The position numbers and the translations under genes were made by a program. From Rhodospirillaceae bacterium (lineage in GTDB: Bacteria > Pseudomonadota > Alphaproteobacteria > UBA8366 > GCA-2717185), in NCBI GenBank assembly GCA_028817685.1, contig JAPPPC010000062.1:1-5535 (forward strand): a stretch of 5,535 nt of DNA, read 5' to 3'. This document shows positions 1 to 5,535 of the stretch, in pieces. The notes beneath the pieces were generated by a model. It was not told the DNA's origin. It made no database searches and was given only the letters and a program-made list of their open reading frames with translations. Position 1 is the stretch's first letter, and each line of letters starts with the position of its first letter.

Positions 1-34
1 TGCCTACACTTGGCTGAAACGAGGGAGGGCAGCG

Positions 35-997
35 ATGAAATTCGCCATTCTGGGGGCAGGGGCGCTCGGCAGTATCCTGGGGGGACACCTGATCCGCGCC
101 GGCAACGATGTTGCGATGCTGGCGCGCGGCAGACGGGCAGCGGACTTGCGCGACAATGGGATCAGGGTGCAAGGGCTGTCGGACCTGACCGTTCCCTGTC
201 AGGTGGTGACGGATCCTGCGGCCTTGCAAGAGGCGGACGTGCTCATCGTGACGGTGAATACGTACCAGACGGAAGACGCGATCCACCCGCTGAAGCATTT
301 GCGGGTCGGCAGCGTATTCTCGGTCGCCAACGGCGTGCTGAAGAACCGCCAACTCGGTGCCGTGTTCGGCGACGACAAGGTGCTGGGGTCGATCGCGATG
401 GTCAGCGGTGAATTGCTTGGCGACGGGGCCGTGAATTTCACGGTCAATCAGTTGCTGGAGATTGGTGCCTTGCCCAGCGGCCCGTCTGCCGTTGGCTCCA
501 CAATAGCGGAACATCTGAACGACGCCGTCATCAACACGGCGGTGTCGGAGACCATTCAAACCGACGAATGGTCAAAATACGTCAACTGGTCGGGCATGAT
601 GGCGCTCTCCGTCCTCACCAGGCTGGCAACCTATAAATTCCTCGCCGACCCGAAGGCCGCCCGCGTCGCCGCCAAGGTCATGCGCGAAACGGCGGCGCTG
701 GCCGCTGCGCTCGAGATCCCCCTGTCCGACCGGCCGCCGGTCGCGTGCGATGCCATCGGCGGCGGTAGCGAGGACGATGCGGTCGCCGTTCTGCAGAAGC
801 TCGGGCGCGCCTTCGAAAAAAACGCGCCGCAGCATCGTGTTTCCGCCCTGCAGGACGTGGAGCGGGGACAGCATCTGGAAATCCACGAGACCTTGGGACA
901 CACAATCGCGGAGGCGGGGCGCCTCGGCGTCCCAGTGCCGACGATCGAGACCTGCTACGGTCTCATCGGCGCCGTCGACCGCTGGATCGATAACTGA
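35..997 (+). CDS. Ketopantoate reductase (ApbA/PanE) family NADP-dependent oxidoreductase
   Basis: A 320-residue protein, close to the usual length of the 2-dehydropantoate 2-reductase family, which reduces a 2-keto acid with NADPH in the cytosol. The N-terminus is a Rossmann fold with GAGALG at residues 7-12 and no signal peptide. The C-terminal helical domain begins near residue 175: EWSK carries K181, matching the catalytic lysine of PanE (K176 in E. coli), and VSALQD (269-274) followed by HLEIH with E282 matches the substrate-binding Ser/Glu region. The usual asparagine four residues after the lysine is not there; N184 lies three residues after and Trp occupies the expected place. The start is supported by a GGGAGGG ribosome site at 23-29, five bases upstream. 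A PNPOx-like gene follows after 16 bases. The family fold is clear, but true ketopantoate reduction is uncertain because many paralogues in catabolic clusters act on other 2-keto or 2-hydroxy acids. Confidence 0.9.
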   Translation: MKFAILGAGALGSILGGHLIRAGNDVAMLARGRRAADLRDNGIRVQGLSDLTVPCQVVTDPAALQEADVLIVTVNTYQTEDAIHPLKHLRVGSVFSVANGVLKNRQLGAVFGDDKVLGSIAMVSGELLGDGAVNFTVNQLLEIGALPSGPSAVGSTIAEHLNDAVINTAVSETIQTDEWSKYVNWSGMMALSVLTRLATYKFLADPKAARVAAKVMRETAALAAALEIPLSDRPPVACDAIGGGSEDDAVAVLQKLGRAFEKNAPQHRVSALQDVERGQHLEIHETLGHTIAEAGRLGVPVPTIETCYGLIGAVDRWIDN

Positions 998-1013
998 ACA
1001 ATCGAGGTCTTTC

Positions 1014-1607
1014 ATGAGCTTCTTTCATCCCGGCATGCGCGAACTGCAGGACCGTTTCGAAGGCCGGGCGGTCCCGGACCGCCTGGCGGACAATCGCATG
1101 CGCACCGTCTTTTCGGGCACGGATCGCGAATTCATCGAGACCTCGTCCTTTTTCTTCCTGTCCACCGCGACACCGGAGAGCGTCGATTGTTCCTTCAAAG
1201 GCGGCGATCCGGGTTTCGTCCGGGTGGTCGGCGAGAACGTCTTGGAATGGCCTGACTATGACGGCAACCGGATGTATCGCAGCCTGGGCAATATTATCCG
1301 CAACCCGCGCGTCGGGCTGCTGTTCATCCGTTTCGACGGCACCCGCTTCGACGGTTCCGCCCGCCTGCGCGTGAACGGCACCGCGGAGCTGGATGAAAGC
1401 GGCGCGGCGCGCGAGGGGTTACCGGGCGCGAAGCGGATCATCCGCATGACGGCGGAGCATATTTTCACCAACTGCCCGCGCTACATACCCACAATGGCGT
1501 CGGAAGAAGCGTCCGTTTATACGCCGCGCGACGGCTATACGCCGCCCGACCCGGCGTGGAAGTCGCGCGATTTCGTCAAGGATATCTTCGACAAGGAACG
1601 CGGTTAG
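1014..1607 (+). CDS. Pyridoxamine 5'-phosphate oxidase-like flavin-nucleotide-binding protein
   Basis: A 197-residue protein resembling the predicted flavin-nucleotide-binding group related to PNP oxidase (split beta-barrel FMN-binding fold). Typical stretches are FFFLSTATPESVDCSFKGG (46-64) leading into DPGFVRVV (65-72), then WPDYDGNRMYRSLGNI (79-94), NPRVGLLFI (97-105) and an LRVNG strand (118-122). A late NCPRYI (153-158) is also characteristic. The reaction is unknown for most members; FMN or F420-type cofactor binding is inferred from the fold. No signal peptide or membrane segment is seen. The reading frame is open further upstream inside the preceding gene, but the ATG at 1014 has GAGG at 1004-1007 six bases away and begins the conserved N-terminus. 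It lies 16 bases after the reductase stop, so the two are probably one transcription unit. Its TAG overlaps the opposing gene's stop codon. Confidence 0.85.
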   Translation: MSFFHPGMRELQDRFEGRAVPDRLADNRMRTVFSGTDREFIETSSFFFLSTATPESVDCSFKGGDPGFVRVVGENVLEWPDYDGNRMYRSLGNIIRNPRVGLLFIRFDGTRFDGSARLRVNGTAELDESGAAREGLPGAKRIIRMTAEHIFTNCPRYIPTMASEEASVYTPRDGYTPPDPAWKSRDFVKDIFDKERG

Positions 1608-2725
1608 GCCCAGGGGTCGACGGCGTATTCCGCCACCACCTCCGGCAGATAGTCGTAGCCCAGTCCGGGCGTGTCCGACAGCATCACACGTCCGCCCTCG
1701 ACCGCCGGCTGGGTATCGAGCAGGCGGCGGAAATTCACGATCTGGTCGTCGGTGAAGACTTCGACGAACAGGGCGTTCGGCGTGCTGGCCGCCAGATGCA
1801 GATGCATCTCGTGATAGGCGTGCGGGCAGACGCTGACGCCGTAGCCCGCCGCCATGGCCGAGATGCGCCGCCATTCGGTGATCCCGCCGCAGCAGATCGC
1901 GTCATACTGCAGGATCGTGGCGGCTTCCTTGTCGAGCATTTCCTTGAAGCGCCAGCGGCCGGCCTCGATCTCGCCGGTGGCGATGGCGATGTCGGTTGCC
2001 GCCGCCAGCCGCGCGTGGTTTTCCAGATCGTCCGGTGAGAACGGCTCTTCGACGAAATAGGGGTCGTACGCTTCGAACATGCGGACGAACCGGACCGCGG
2101 TGTTGATATCGGTCCAGCAATTCGAGCAGTCGAGCATGAGCTCGACCGATCCGCCGATGGCGTCTCGTACCGCGGCGACGCGCGCCTCCTCTTGCGCGAG
2201 ATCGAGCAGCCCGACCTTCATCTTCACCGCATCGAAGCCGAGATCAGCATAGCCCTTCATCTCGGCGCCGAGCATTTCCGGTGTCTTGCCGTCCAGATAG
2301 TAGCCGCCGCTGGCATAGCCGCGGACCGAATCCGTGCGGTGGGCGCCGAGCATTTTGTAGAGTGGTAGGCCTGCGGCGCGGGCGTTCCGGTCCCACAGCG
2401 CGATGTCGATGGCGCTGAGCCCACGCATGACGGAGCCCGCCCGGCCCTGCAGCAGCGCCTCCTGGTACATCGCTTCCCAAAGCCCTTCGACCCGGAACGG
2501 ATCCTCGCCGATCAGCATGGGGCCCAACAAGGTACGCACCGCCTCGGTGACGATCCCGCCGGCACGGTTACCGCCATAGGTGAAGCCGATGCCCTTATGG
2601 CCGTCATCCGCCTCGATCTCGATCAGCGTGAGCTCGCGCGCCAGCACCTGTCGTGCCGCGAATGTGGTGGCGTTGTCCAACGGGATGCGGACGGTGCAGG
2701 CGCGGACGGCGGTGATTTTCGGCAT
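1604..2725 (-). CDS. Mandelate racemase/muconate lactonizing enzyme family protein, mandelate racemase subgroup
   Basis: A 373-residue enolase-superfamily enzyme, normal in length, with an N-terminal capping domain (about 1-125) and a modified TIM barrel after it. Such enzymes use Mg2+ to stabilise the enolate formed when a proton is taken from the carbon next to a carboxylate; members are racemases, sugar-acid dehydratases or cycloisomerases. Visible active-site residues are K168 and K170 (VKMK), metal ligands D199 (LMLDC), E226 (FVEEPF) and E252 (TGEIE), then D275 (QYDA), H302 (CPHAYH) and E322 (FVEVF). These match mandelate racemase K164, K166, D195, E221, E247, D270, H297 and E317 at nearly constant offset. 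The start MPKITAV is preferred to an ATG seven codons earlier because a full AGGAGGA site precedes it. Substrate unknown; mandelate itself is possible but an acid-sugar dehydratase is an equal alternative. It is convergent with the PNPOx-like gene and divergent from the FAD dehydrogenase. Confidence 0.92.
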   Translation of the reverse strand: MPKITAVRACTVRIPLDNATTFAARQVLARELTLIEIEADDGHKGIGFTYGGNRAGGIVTEAVRTLLGPMLIGEDPFRVEGLWEAMYQEALLQGRAGSVMRGLSAIDIALWDRNARAAGLPLYKMLGAHRTDSVRGYASGGYYLDGKTPEMLGAEMKGYADLGFDAVKMKVGLLDLAQEEARVAAVRDAIGGSVELMLDCSNCWTDINTAVRFVRMFEAYDPYFVEEPFSPDDLENHARLAAATDIAIATGEIEAGRWRFKEMLDKEAATILQYDAICCGGITEWRRISAMAAGYGVSVCPHAYHEMHLHLAASTPNALFVEVFTDDQIVNFRRLLDTQPAVEGGRVMLSDTPGLGYDYLPEVVAEYAVDPWA

Positions 2726-2730
2726 GGCAT

Positions 2731-2737
2731 TCCTCCT
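2731..2737 (-). promoter_or_regulatory. Ribosome binding site of the MR/MLE gene
   Basis: Read on the minus strand this is AGGAGGA, a near-perfect Shine-Dalgarno sequence, five bases before the ATG whose first base is at 2725. It decides the start in favour of MPKITAV over the in-frame ATG at 2746, which would add seven unconserved residues. Confidence 0.8.
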
Positions 2738-2788
2738 GCCAGTCATCGTAGTACTTCCCCATATCCTTACTATAGGGATCGATCGAGC

Positions 2789-2792
2789 GAGG
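2789..2792 (+). promoter_or_regulatory. Ribosome binding site of the FAD dehydrogenase (GTG start)
   Basis: GAGG lies six bases before the GTG at 2799. An in-frame TAA at 2793-2795, only one codon upstream of that GTG, rules out any earlier start, so GTG initiation is strongly supported although the ribosome site is short. Confidence 0.6.
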
Positions 2793-2798
2793 TAAGGT

Positions 2799-4415
2799 GT
2801 GAGTCAGAACCATCAATATGACGTCGTTGTCGTGGGAACGGGGGCGGCGGGCCTCAGTGCCGCGCTGAAGGCACGGTCGCTGGGCGCGTCTGTGCTGGTC
2901 GTGGAAAAGGGCGCGGTCGCCGGCGGCACCACGGCGATGTCCGGCGGCTGTATCTGGGCGCCACAGCACCATTACCAGGCCCAGATGGGCGTGACCGACA
3001 GCCGCGAGGCGGTGTTGAAATATATTCGCGCGGTCTCCCCGGATGGCTGGCACAACACGGAGGAGCCGCTGTGGACGGCCTTCGTCGATTTCGTGCCGGA
3101 AATGCTGCACTTCCTCGAAGCGGAGACTCCGCTCAATTTCACACCCAACCGCGACCCGGATCCGTACACGGAGGCGCCGGGCGGTTTGCCGTTCGGCCGC
3201 AACGTCTCGGCCGCGCCGCTGCGCATCGGCATCCTCGGCGAGTGGCGCGACAAGGTGCGGCCGGCCAGTTTCGATATCCGTCTCAATTATGAGGAAATGG
3301 TCGACACCTTCTTCTATGCCAATCCGAAGAAGTGGGCGCTGCGCTATGCGCCACGTCTGGCGTGGCGTCATCTGATGAACATGCGGACCAAGGGCAATGC
3401 GCTGTCGATCGGCCTGCTCAAAGGGTGTCTCGACAAGGGTGTCGAGATCTGGCTGGAGGCCCCGGCGCAGAGGTTGCTTCTGGAAGACGGGAGCATTGTC
3501 GGATTGGAAGTGGCGCGCGCCGGCGAGTCCGTCGAGATCCATGCCGCGAAAGGCGTGATCCTGGCGAGTGGCGGATTCGAATGGAACCCGGAGATGATGG
3601 CGATACATTTTCCGGGGCCGGTCGAATGGACGGCCAGCCCGTCGACCAACACCGGCGACGGTCAGCGCATGGCGGCGGCCGTCGGCGCCCGGCTGGACAA
3701 GATGGACCAGGCCCTGGTCATGGGGACGTCGCCGATCATGTATGAAGGACAGCGACAGGGGCTGCCGGCGGCCGACTATTTCCTGCCGCACAGCATGATC
3801 GTGAACCGGCATGGCAAGCGTTTCGTCAACGAAAAACAGATGAATGTGGGGCTCGCCTTCGCGGAAATGGATGCTGAAACGGGCACGCCGAAACATCTGC
3901 CGGCCTGGCGCATCTACGACAATCAATTCGCGGTCAAATACCCGCATGCGATGCCGAAGAAGGCGGTGCCGGACAACTATTTCAAGGCGGACAGCCTGGA
4001 AGAGCTCGCCCGACAGATCGATGTCGATCCGGCGGGACTCATTGAGACCGCCCGCAATTTCAGCGATTTCGCCCGCACCGGCGTCGACGAAGATTTCGGC
4101 CGCGGCAGCTCCGCGTGGGACCTTAACCGGGGCGGCGACCCCACCCACAAGCCGAACCCGACCCTCGGCACGATCGAACAGGCCCCGTTCTACGCGATGC
4201 CATTCAAAGCGAGCTTCCTCGGCACCAAGGGCGGTGCCAGGACCAACGAACGTGCCGAGGTCCTGAATCAGGAAGACAGGGTTATTCCGGGCCTATACGC
4301 CGCGGGCAATGTGATGGCGAACAGCTTCGGCTCGAAAGGGGTCGGTGCGGGCACGACGTTGGGGCCTTGCCTGACCTGGGGATACATCGCCGGAATGAAC
4401 GCCGCCGGCCGTTAG
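2799..4415 (+). CDS. FAD-dependent oxidoreductase, fumarate reductase/3-ketosteroid delta-1-dehydrogenase-like
   Basis: A 538-residue flavoprotein starting at GTG. The FAD site begins at once: GTGAAG (13-18) in a beta-alpha-beta fold, E36 (VVEKG) for the ribose, then GGTTAMSGGCIWAP (42-55), a signature shared with 3-ketosteroid dehydrogenases. VNRHGKRFVNE (335-345) and the C-terminal flavin-binding GLYAAGN (498-504) followed by GVGAGTTLGP (514-523) complete the family pattern. Known relatives remove or add hydrogens across a carbon-carbon bond next to a carbonyl. The R-G-x-G segment that carries the proton-donating arginine of fumarate reductases before the VN..G.RF motif is absent, which favours the ketosteroid dehydrogenase side. 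However, the YPGAG motif with its catalytic tyrosine is GVGAG here, with glycine at 514. No signal peptide is present, so it is presumably cytosolic. The substrate is unknown. It is transcribed away from the MR/MLE gene and faces the acyl-CoA dehydrogenase. Confidence 0.92.
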   Translation: MSQNHQYDVVVVGTGAAGLSAALKARSLGASVLVVEKGAVAGGTTAMSGGCIWAPQHHYQAQMGVTDSREAVLKYIRAVSPDGWHNTEEPLWTAFVDFVPEMLHFLEAETPLNFTPNRDPDPYTEAPGGLPFGRNVSAAPLRIGILGEWRDKVRPASFDIRLNYEEMVDTFFYANPKKWALRYAPRLAWRHLMNMRTKGNALSIGLLKGCLDKGVEIWLEAPAQRLLLEDGSIVGLEVARAGESVEIHAAKGVILASGGFEWNPEMMAIHFPGPVEWTASPSTNTGDGQRMAAAVGARLDKMDQALVMGTSPIMYEGQRQGLPAADYFLPHSMIVNRHGKRFVNEKQMNVGLAFAEMDAETGTPKHLPAWRIYDNQFAVKYPHAMPKKAVPDNYFKADSLEELARQIDVDPAGLIETARNFSDFARTGVDEDFGRGSSAWDLNRGGDPTHKPNPTLGTIEQAPFYAMPFKASFLGTKGGARTNERAEVLNQEDRVIPGLYAAGNVMANSFGSKGVGAGTTLGPCLTWGYIAGMNAAGR

Positions 4416-4422
4416 GCCGTTA
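4407..4422. repeat. 8-bp tandem duplication at a convergent gene junction
   Basis: GGCCGTTA occurs twice head to tail (4407-4414 and 4415-4422) and is followed by G. The first copy, with the next G, contains the TAG stop of the FAD dehydrogenase. The second contains TTA, which is a TAA stop on the minus strand for the extended acyl-CoA dehydrogenase frame. Collapsing it to one copy would make the two opposing stops overlap in TTAG, exactly as at 1604-1607. Confidence 0.7.
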
Positions 4423-4527
4423 GAACGCCGGTGGCGGTTCGTCGTCGGCCTCGCGTTTCAGCGGCGAGGCCAACTCGGCCGGGTCGATGTCGAGTTAGTG
4501 CAGCGCGATGTTGAGCAGGCAGAATTA
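4420..4527 (-). pseudogene. Out-of-use C-terminal tail of the acyl-CoA dehydrogenase, beyond in-frame stops
   Basis: In the same frame as the acyl-CoA dehydrogenase, the bases after its TAG (4528-4530) read TAA (4525-4527), then FCLLNIALH, TAA (4495-4497), then LDIDPAELASPLKREADDEP and PPAF before a final TAA at 4420-4422. The codons between the stops have strong G/C third positions like real genes here. The text resembles the usual closing segment of this dehydrogenase group, where a Ser-Asp/Glu-Phe-Cys segment and a His-Glu-Leu-x-x-Asp-Pro segment would be expected. The extended end would lie four bases from the opposing stop at 4415, consistent with the tight packing elsewhere. The interpretation as a recently interrupted tail is inference; sequencing error is the main alternative. 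Confidence 0.6.
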
Positions 4528-5535
4528 CTATTGCGGCGCCTGGATCGGCGCCAGCGCCCCGTCGCGAAACATTTGCTCGATACGCGAGCCTTTGAAAATG
4601 GTGTGGGCACCGCCAAGCCGCAGGGCGGTTCGGGTCACGCGGGTGCACATTTCCCCGACCGTGTATTTCGCGCGGAACAGGGCGCTGAGACTGTCCGGCG
4701 TCGGGCCCTGGCTGTCGAGCATCCAGGCCGAGTTGTAAACCACCAGGCGCGCCGCTTCGATATCGACCGCCATTTCCGCCACCTTGCGCCGTGTGTCCGG
4801 ATGGTAGGCAAGCGACTGGGTGTAGCCCGGCGGTGTGCGGCCTTTCAGCGCCTTCACCACTTCCTTGTAGGCCGCGGCGGCGACGCCGAGATACACCGGC
4901 GTATAGGACGCCCAGAACCAGTGGGCCTGGTCGGCGCGGAACGGCTGAATATTGTCGGTGAGGTAGAGCGCATATCGCTCCGGGATAAAGCACTCTTCCA
5001 GGACCATGGAGTCGCTGCGCGTCGCGCGCATTCCCATGACATCCCAATTTTCGATGACGCTGCGCCCTTCGGTTTCCGTCGGGATGAGAATGAATAGCCC
5101 GGCCCGCGGGTCCGAATGGCCTTCGGGATAGGTCAGAATCGCGCAATAGTCGGCCGCCTGCAGCATCGAGGCGAACATCTTGCGGCCGTTGATGACCCAG
5201 CCGCCATCGACCTTCTTCGCCATCGTGCCCAGATGGCGTTCGCCGATCAGGGAGGTGCTGGTCGCCTCGGAGAAGTTGCCGGCGATCAAGGCCCCGTCTT
5301 CGACCGCCAGTTTGGCGATGAAGCGGCGGGTGTCTTCGGGTACGTATTCGCTCTCGGTCAGCGGGCCGACCATGGAGGCGTGCATGTTGAAGGCGAGCGC
5401 CGTCGCCGGGCAGCCTTCCGCCAGCGCTTCGTAGGCGAGCGTGTGATCGAACAGGCCGGCACCGCCGCCGCCGAACGCCTTGCCGATATTGTGGCCCAGG
5501 AACCCTTCTTCGCGCAGCCGCTTATAGTTTTCCCG
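4528..5535 (-). CDS. Acyl-CoA dehydrogenase family flavoprotein, 5' end outside window, C-terminus apparently truncated
   Basis: 335 codons are visible; the frame is open through the right edge, so the N-terminus (a few tens of residues) is missing. The fragment begins RENYKRLREEGFLGHNIGKAF with FGGGGAG (21-27), typical of the N-terminal helical domain. The middle beta-domain shows GNFSEATST (86-94) at the place of the family's SEPxxGSD motif, then GGWVINGRKMFAS (111-123). VMGMRATRSDSMVLEECFIP (166-185) and the C-terminal four-helix part with ALRLGGAHTIFKGSRIEQMFRDG (304-326) follow. The family oxidises acyl-CoA thioesters at alpha-beta with FAD; some branches are flavin monooxygenases. IQAPQ (331-335) stands where medium-chain enzymes have IYEGT, so the classical catalytic glutamate is absent there. 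The apparent stop TAG is followed by TAA and a coding-like tail, suggesting premature termination. An internal ATG at 5385 is not the true start. Confidence 0.87.
   Translation of the reverse strand, partial: RENYKRLREEGFLGHNIGKAFGGGGAGLFDHTLAYEALAEGCPATALAFNMHASMVGPLTESEYVPEDTRRFIAKLAVEDGALIAGNFSEATSTSLIGERHLGTMAKKVDGGWVINGRKMFASMLQAADYCAILTYPEGHSDPRAGLFILIPTETEGRSVIENWDVMGMRATRSDSMVLEECFIPERYALYLTDNIQPFRADQAHWFWASYTPVYLGVAAAAYKEVVKALKGRTPPGYTQSLAYHPDTRRKVAEMAVDIEAARLVVYNSAWMLDSQGPTPDSLSALFRAKYTVGEMCTRVTRTALRLGGAHTIFKGSRIEQMFRDGALAPIQAPQ

Larger units (their letters stand above)
2726..2798. promoter_or_regulatory. Divergent intergenic region between the MR/MLE gene and the FAD dehydrogenase gene
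   Basis: These 73 bases separate the two divergent starts and must hold, or lie beside, both promoters unless transcription enters from elsewhere. The centre (about 2761-2776) is distinctly AT-richer than its surroundings. It contains TACTAT on the plus strand (2768-2773), which reads TATAGT on the minus strand one base over, a plausible -10 element in either direction, but no good -35 hexamer sits at 16-18 bases. An 8-base palindrome TCGATCGA lies at 2779-2786 and could be part of an operator. The assignment as a regulatory region comes from position; individual elements are weak. Confidence 0.4.

Noticed and set aside
10..411. A 133-codon forward frame starting before the reductase
   Set aside because: Its translation is low-complexity Arg/Gly-rich text, while the frame from 35 carries a perfect Rossmann motif and a ribosome site.
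750..1013. N-terminal extension of the PNPOx-like protein to an ATG at 750
   Set aside because: The extension lies inside the reductase gene, has shadow-like composition, and the ATG at 1014 has its own ribosome site and conserved start.
2761..2780. A possible stem formed by ATCC and GGAT around the AT-rich centre of the divergent gap
   Set aside because: Arms of only four bases with a nine-base loop are expected by chance, so it is not called as an operator or terminator.
2604..4148. A 514-codon open frame on the minus strand, antisense to the FAD dehydrogenase
   Set aside because: It is rich in Arg and His without any recognisable domain, and it overlaps a clear FAD-binding protein and the MR/MLE start. 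This is typical of an antisense shadow in GC-rich DNA.
4416..4530. A terminator or small RNA between the convergent FAD dehydrogenase and acyl-CoA dehydrogenase genes
   Set aside because: No stable GC hairpin followed by a T run is seen. The codon pattern explains this stretch better as former coding sequence.
4412..5146. A 244-codon minus-strand open frame overlapping the acyl-CoA dehydrogenase
   Set aside because: It is a frame-shifted shadow with no motif. The neighbouring minus frame carries the unmistakable dehydrogenase domains.

Overview
The window looks like chromosomal DNA from a GC-rich bacterium, most probably a proteobacterium and perhaps an alphaproteobacterium. That guess rests on the base composition, the strong G/C preference at third codon positions, the purine-rich ribosome binding sites and the tight packing. 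No taxonomic marker is present. There are no RNA genes, CRISPR arrays, insertion sequences or phage genes, and no gene-free stretch longer than about 110 bases.

Layout: five protein genes fill almost everything. Two forward genes start the window, 16 bases apart and probably co-transcribed: a ketopantoate-reductase-family NADP oxidoreductase (35-997) and a PNPOx-like flavin-nucleotide-binding protein (1014-1607). They run head-on into a reverse mandelate racemase/muconate lactonizing enzyme (1604-2725), and the two opposing stop codons share the bases TTAG. A 73-base divergent gap (2726-2798) is the only clear regulatory space. To its right a forward FAD-dependent dehydrogenase of the fumarate reductase/3-ketosteroid dehydrogenase type (2799-4415) faces a reverse acyl-CoA dehydrogenase, whose 5' end lies beyond the right edge (4528-5535).

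Function: every gene is a small-molecule oxidoreductase or an enolase-superfamily enzyme, which suggests a catabolic locus for an organic or hydroxy acid, handled in part as a CoA thioester. The mandelate racemase homologue carries every active-site residue of mandelate racemase at near-constant spacing. The two flavin dehydrogenases and the ketoacid reductase-like protein each lack a residue that is standard in the best-known family members. The real substrates may therefore differ from those of the name-giving enzymes. The substrate cannot be read from the sequence.

Most striking feature: the acyl-CoA dehydrogenase frame is closed by TAG TAA and, ten codons later, by another TAA. The codons beyond these stops still look like an acyl-CoA dehydrogenase tail and run to a TAA four bases from the opposing gene. 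This suggests recent nonsense mutation of the C-terminus, or sequence error, rather than the native end of the gene.
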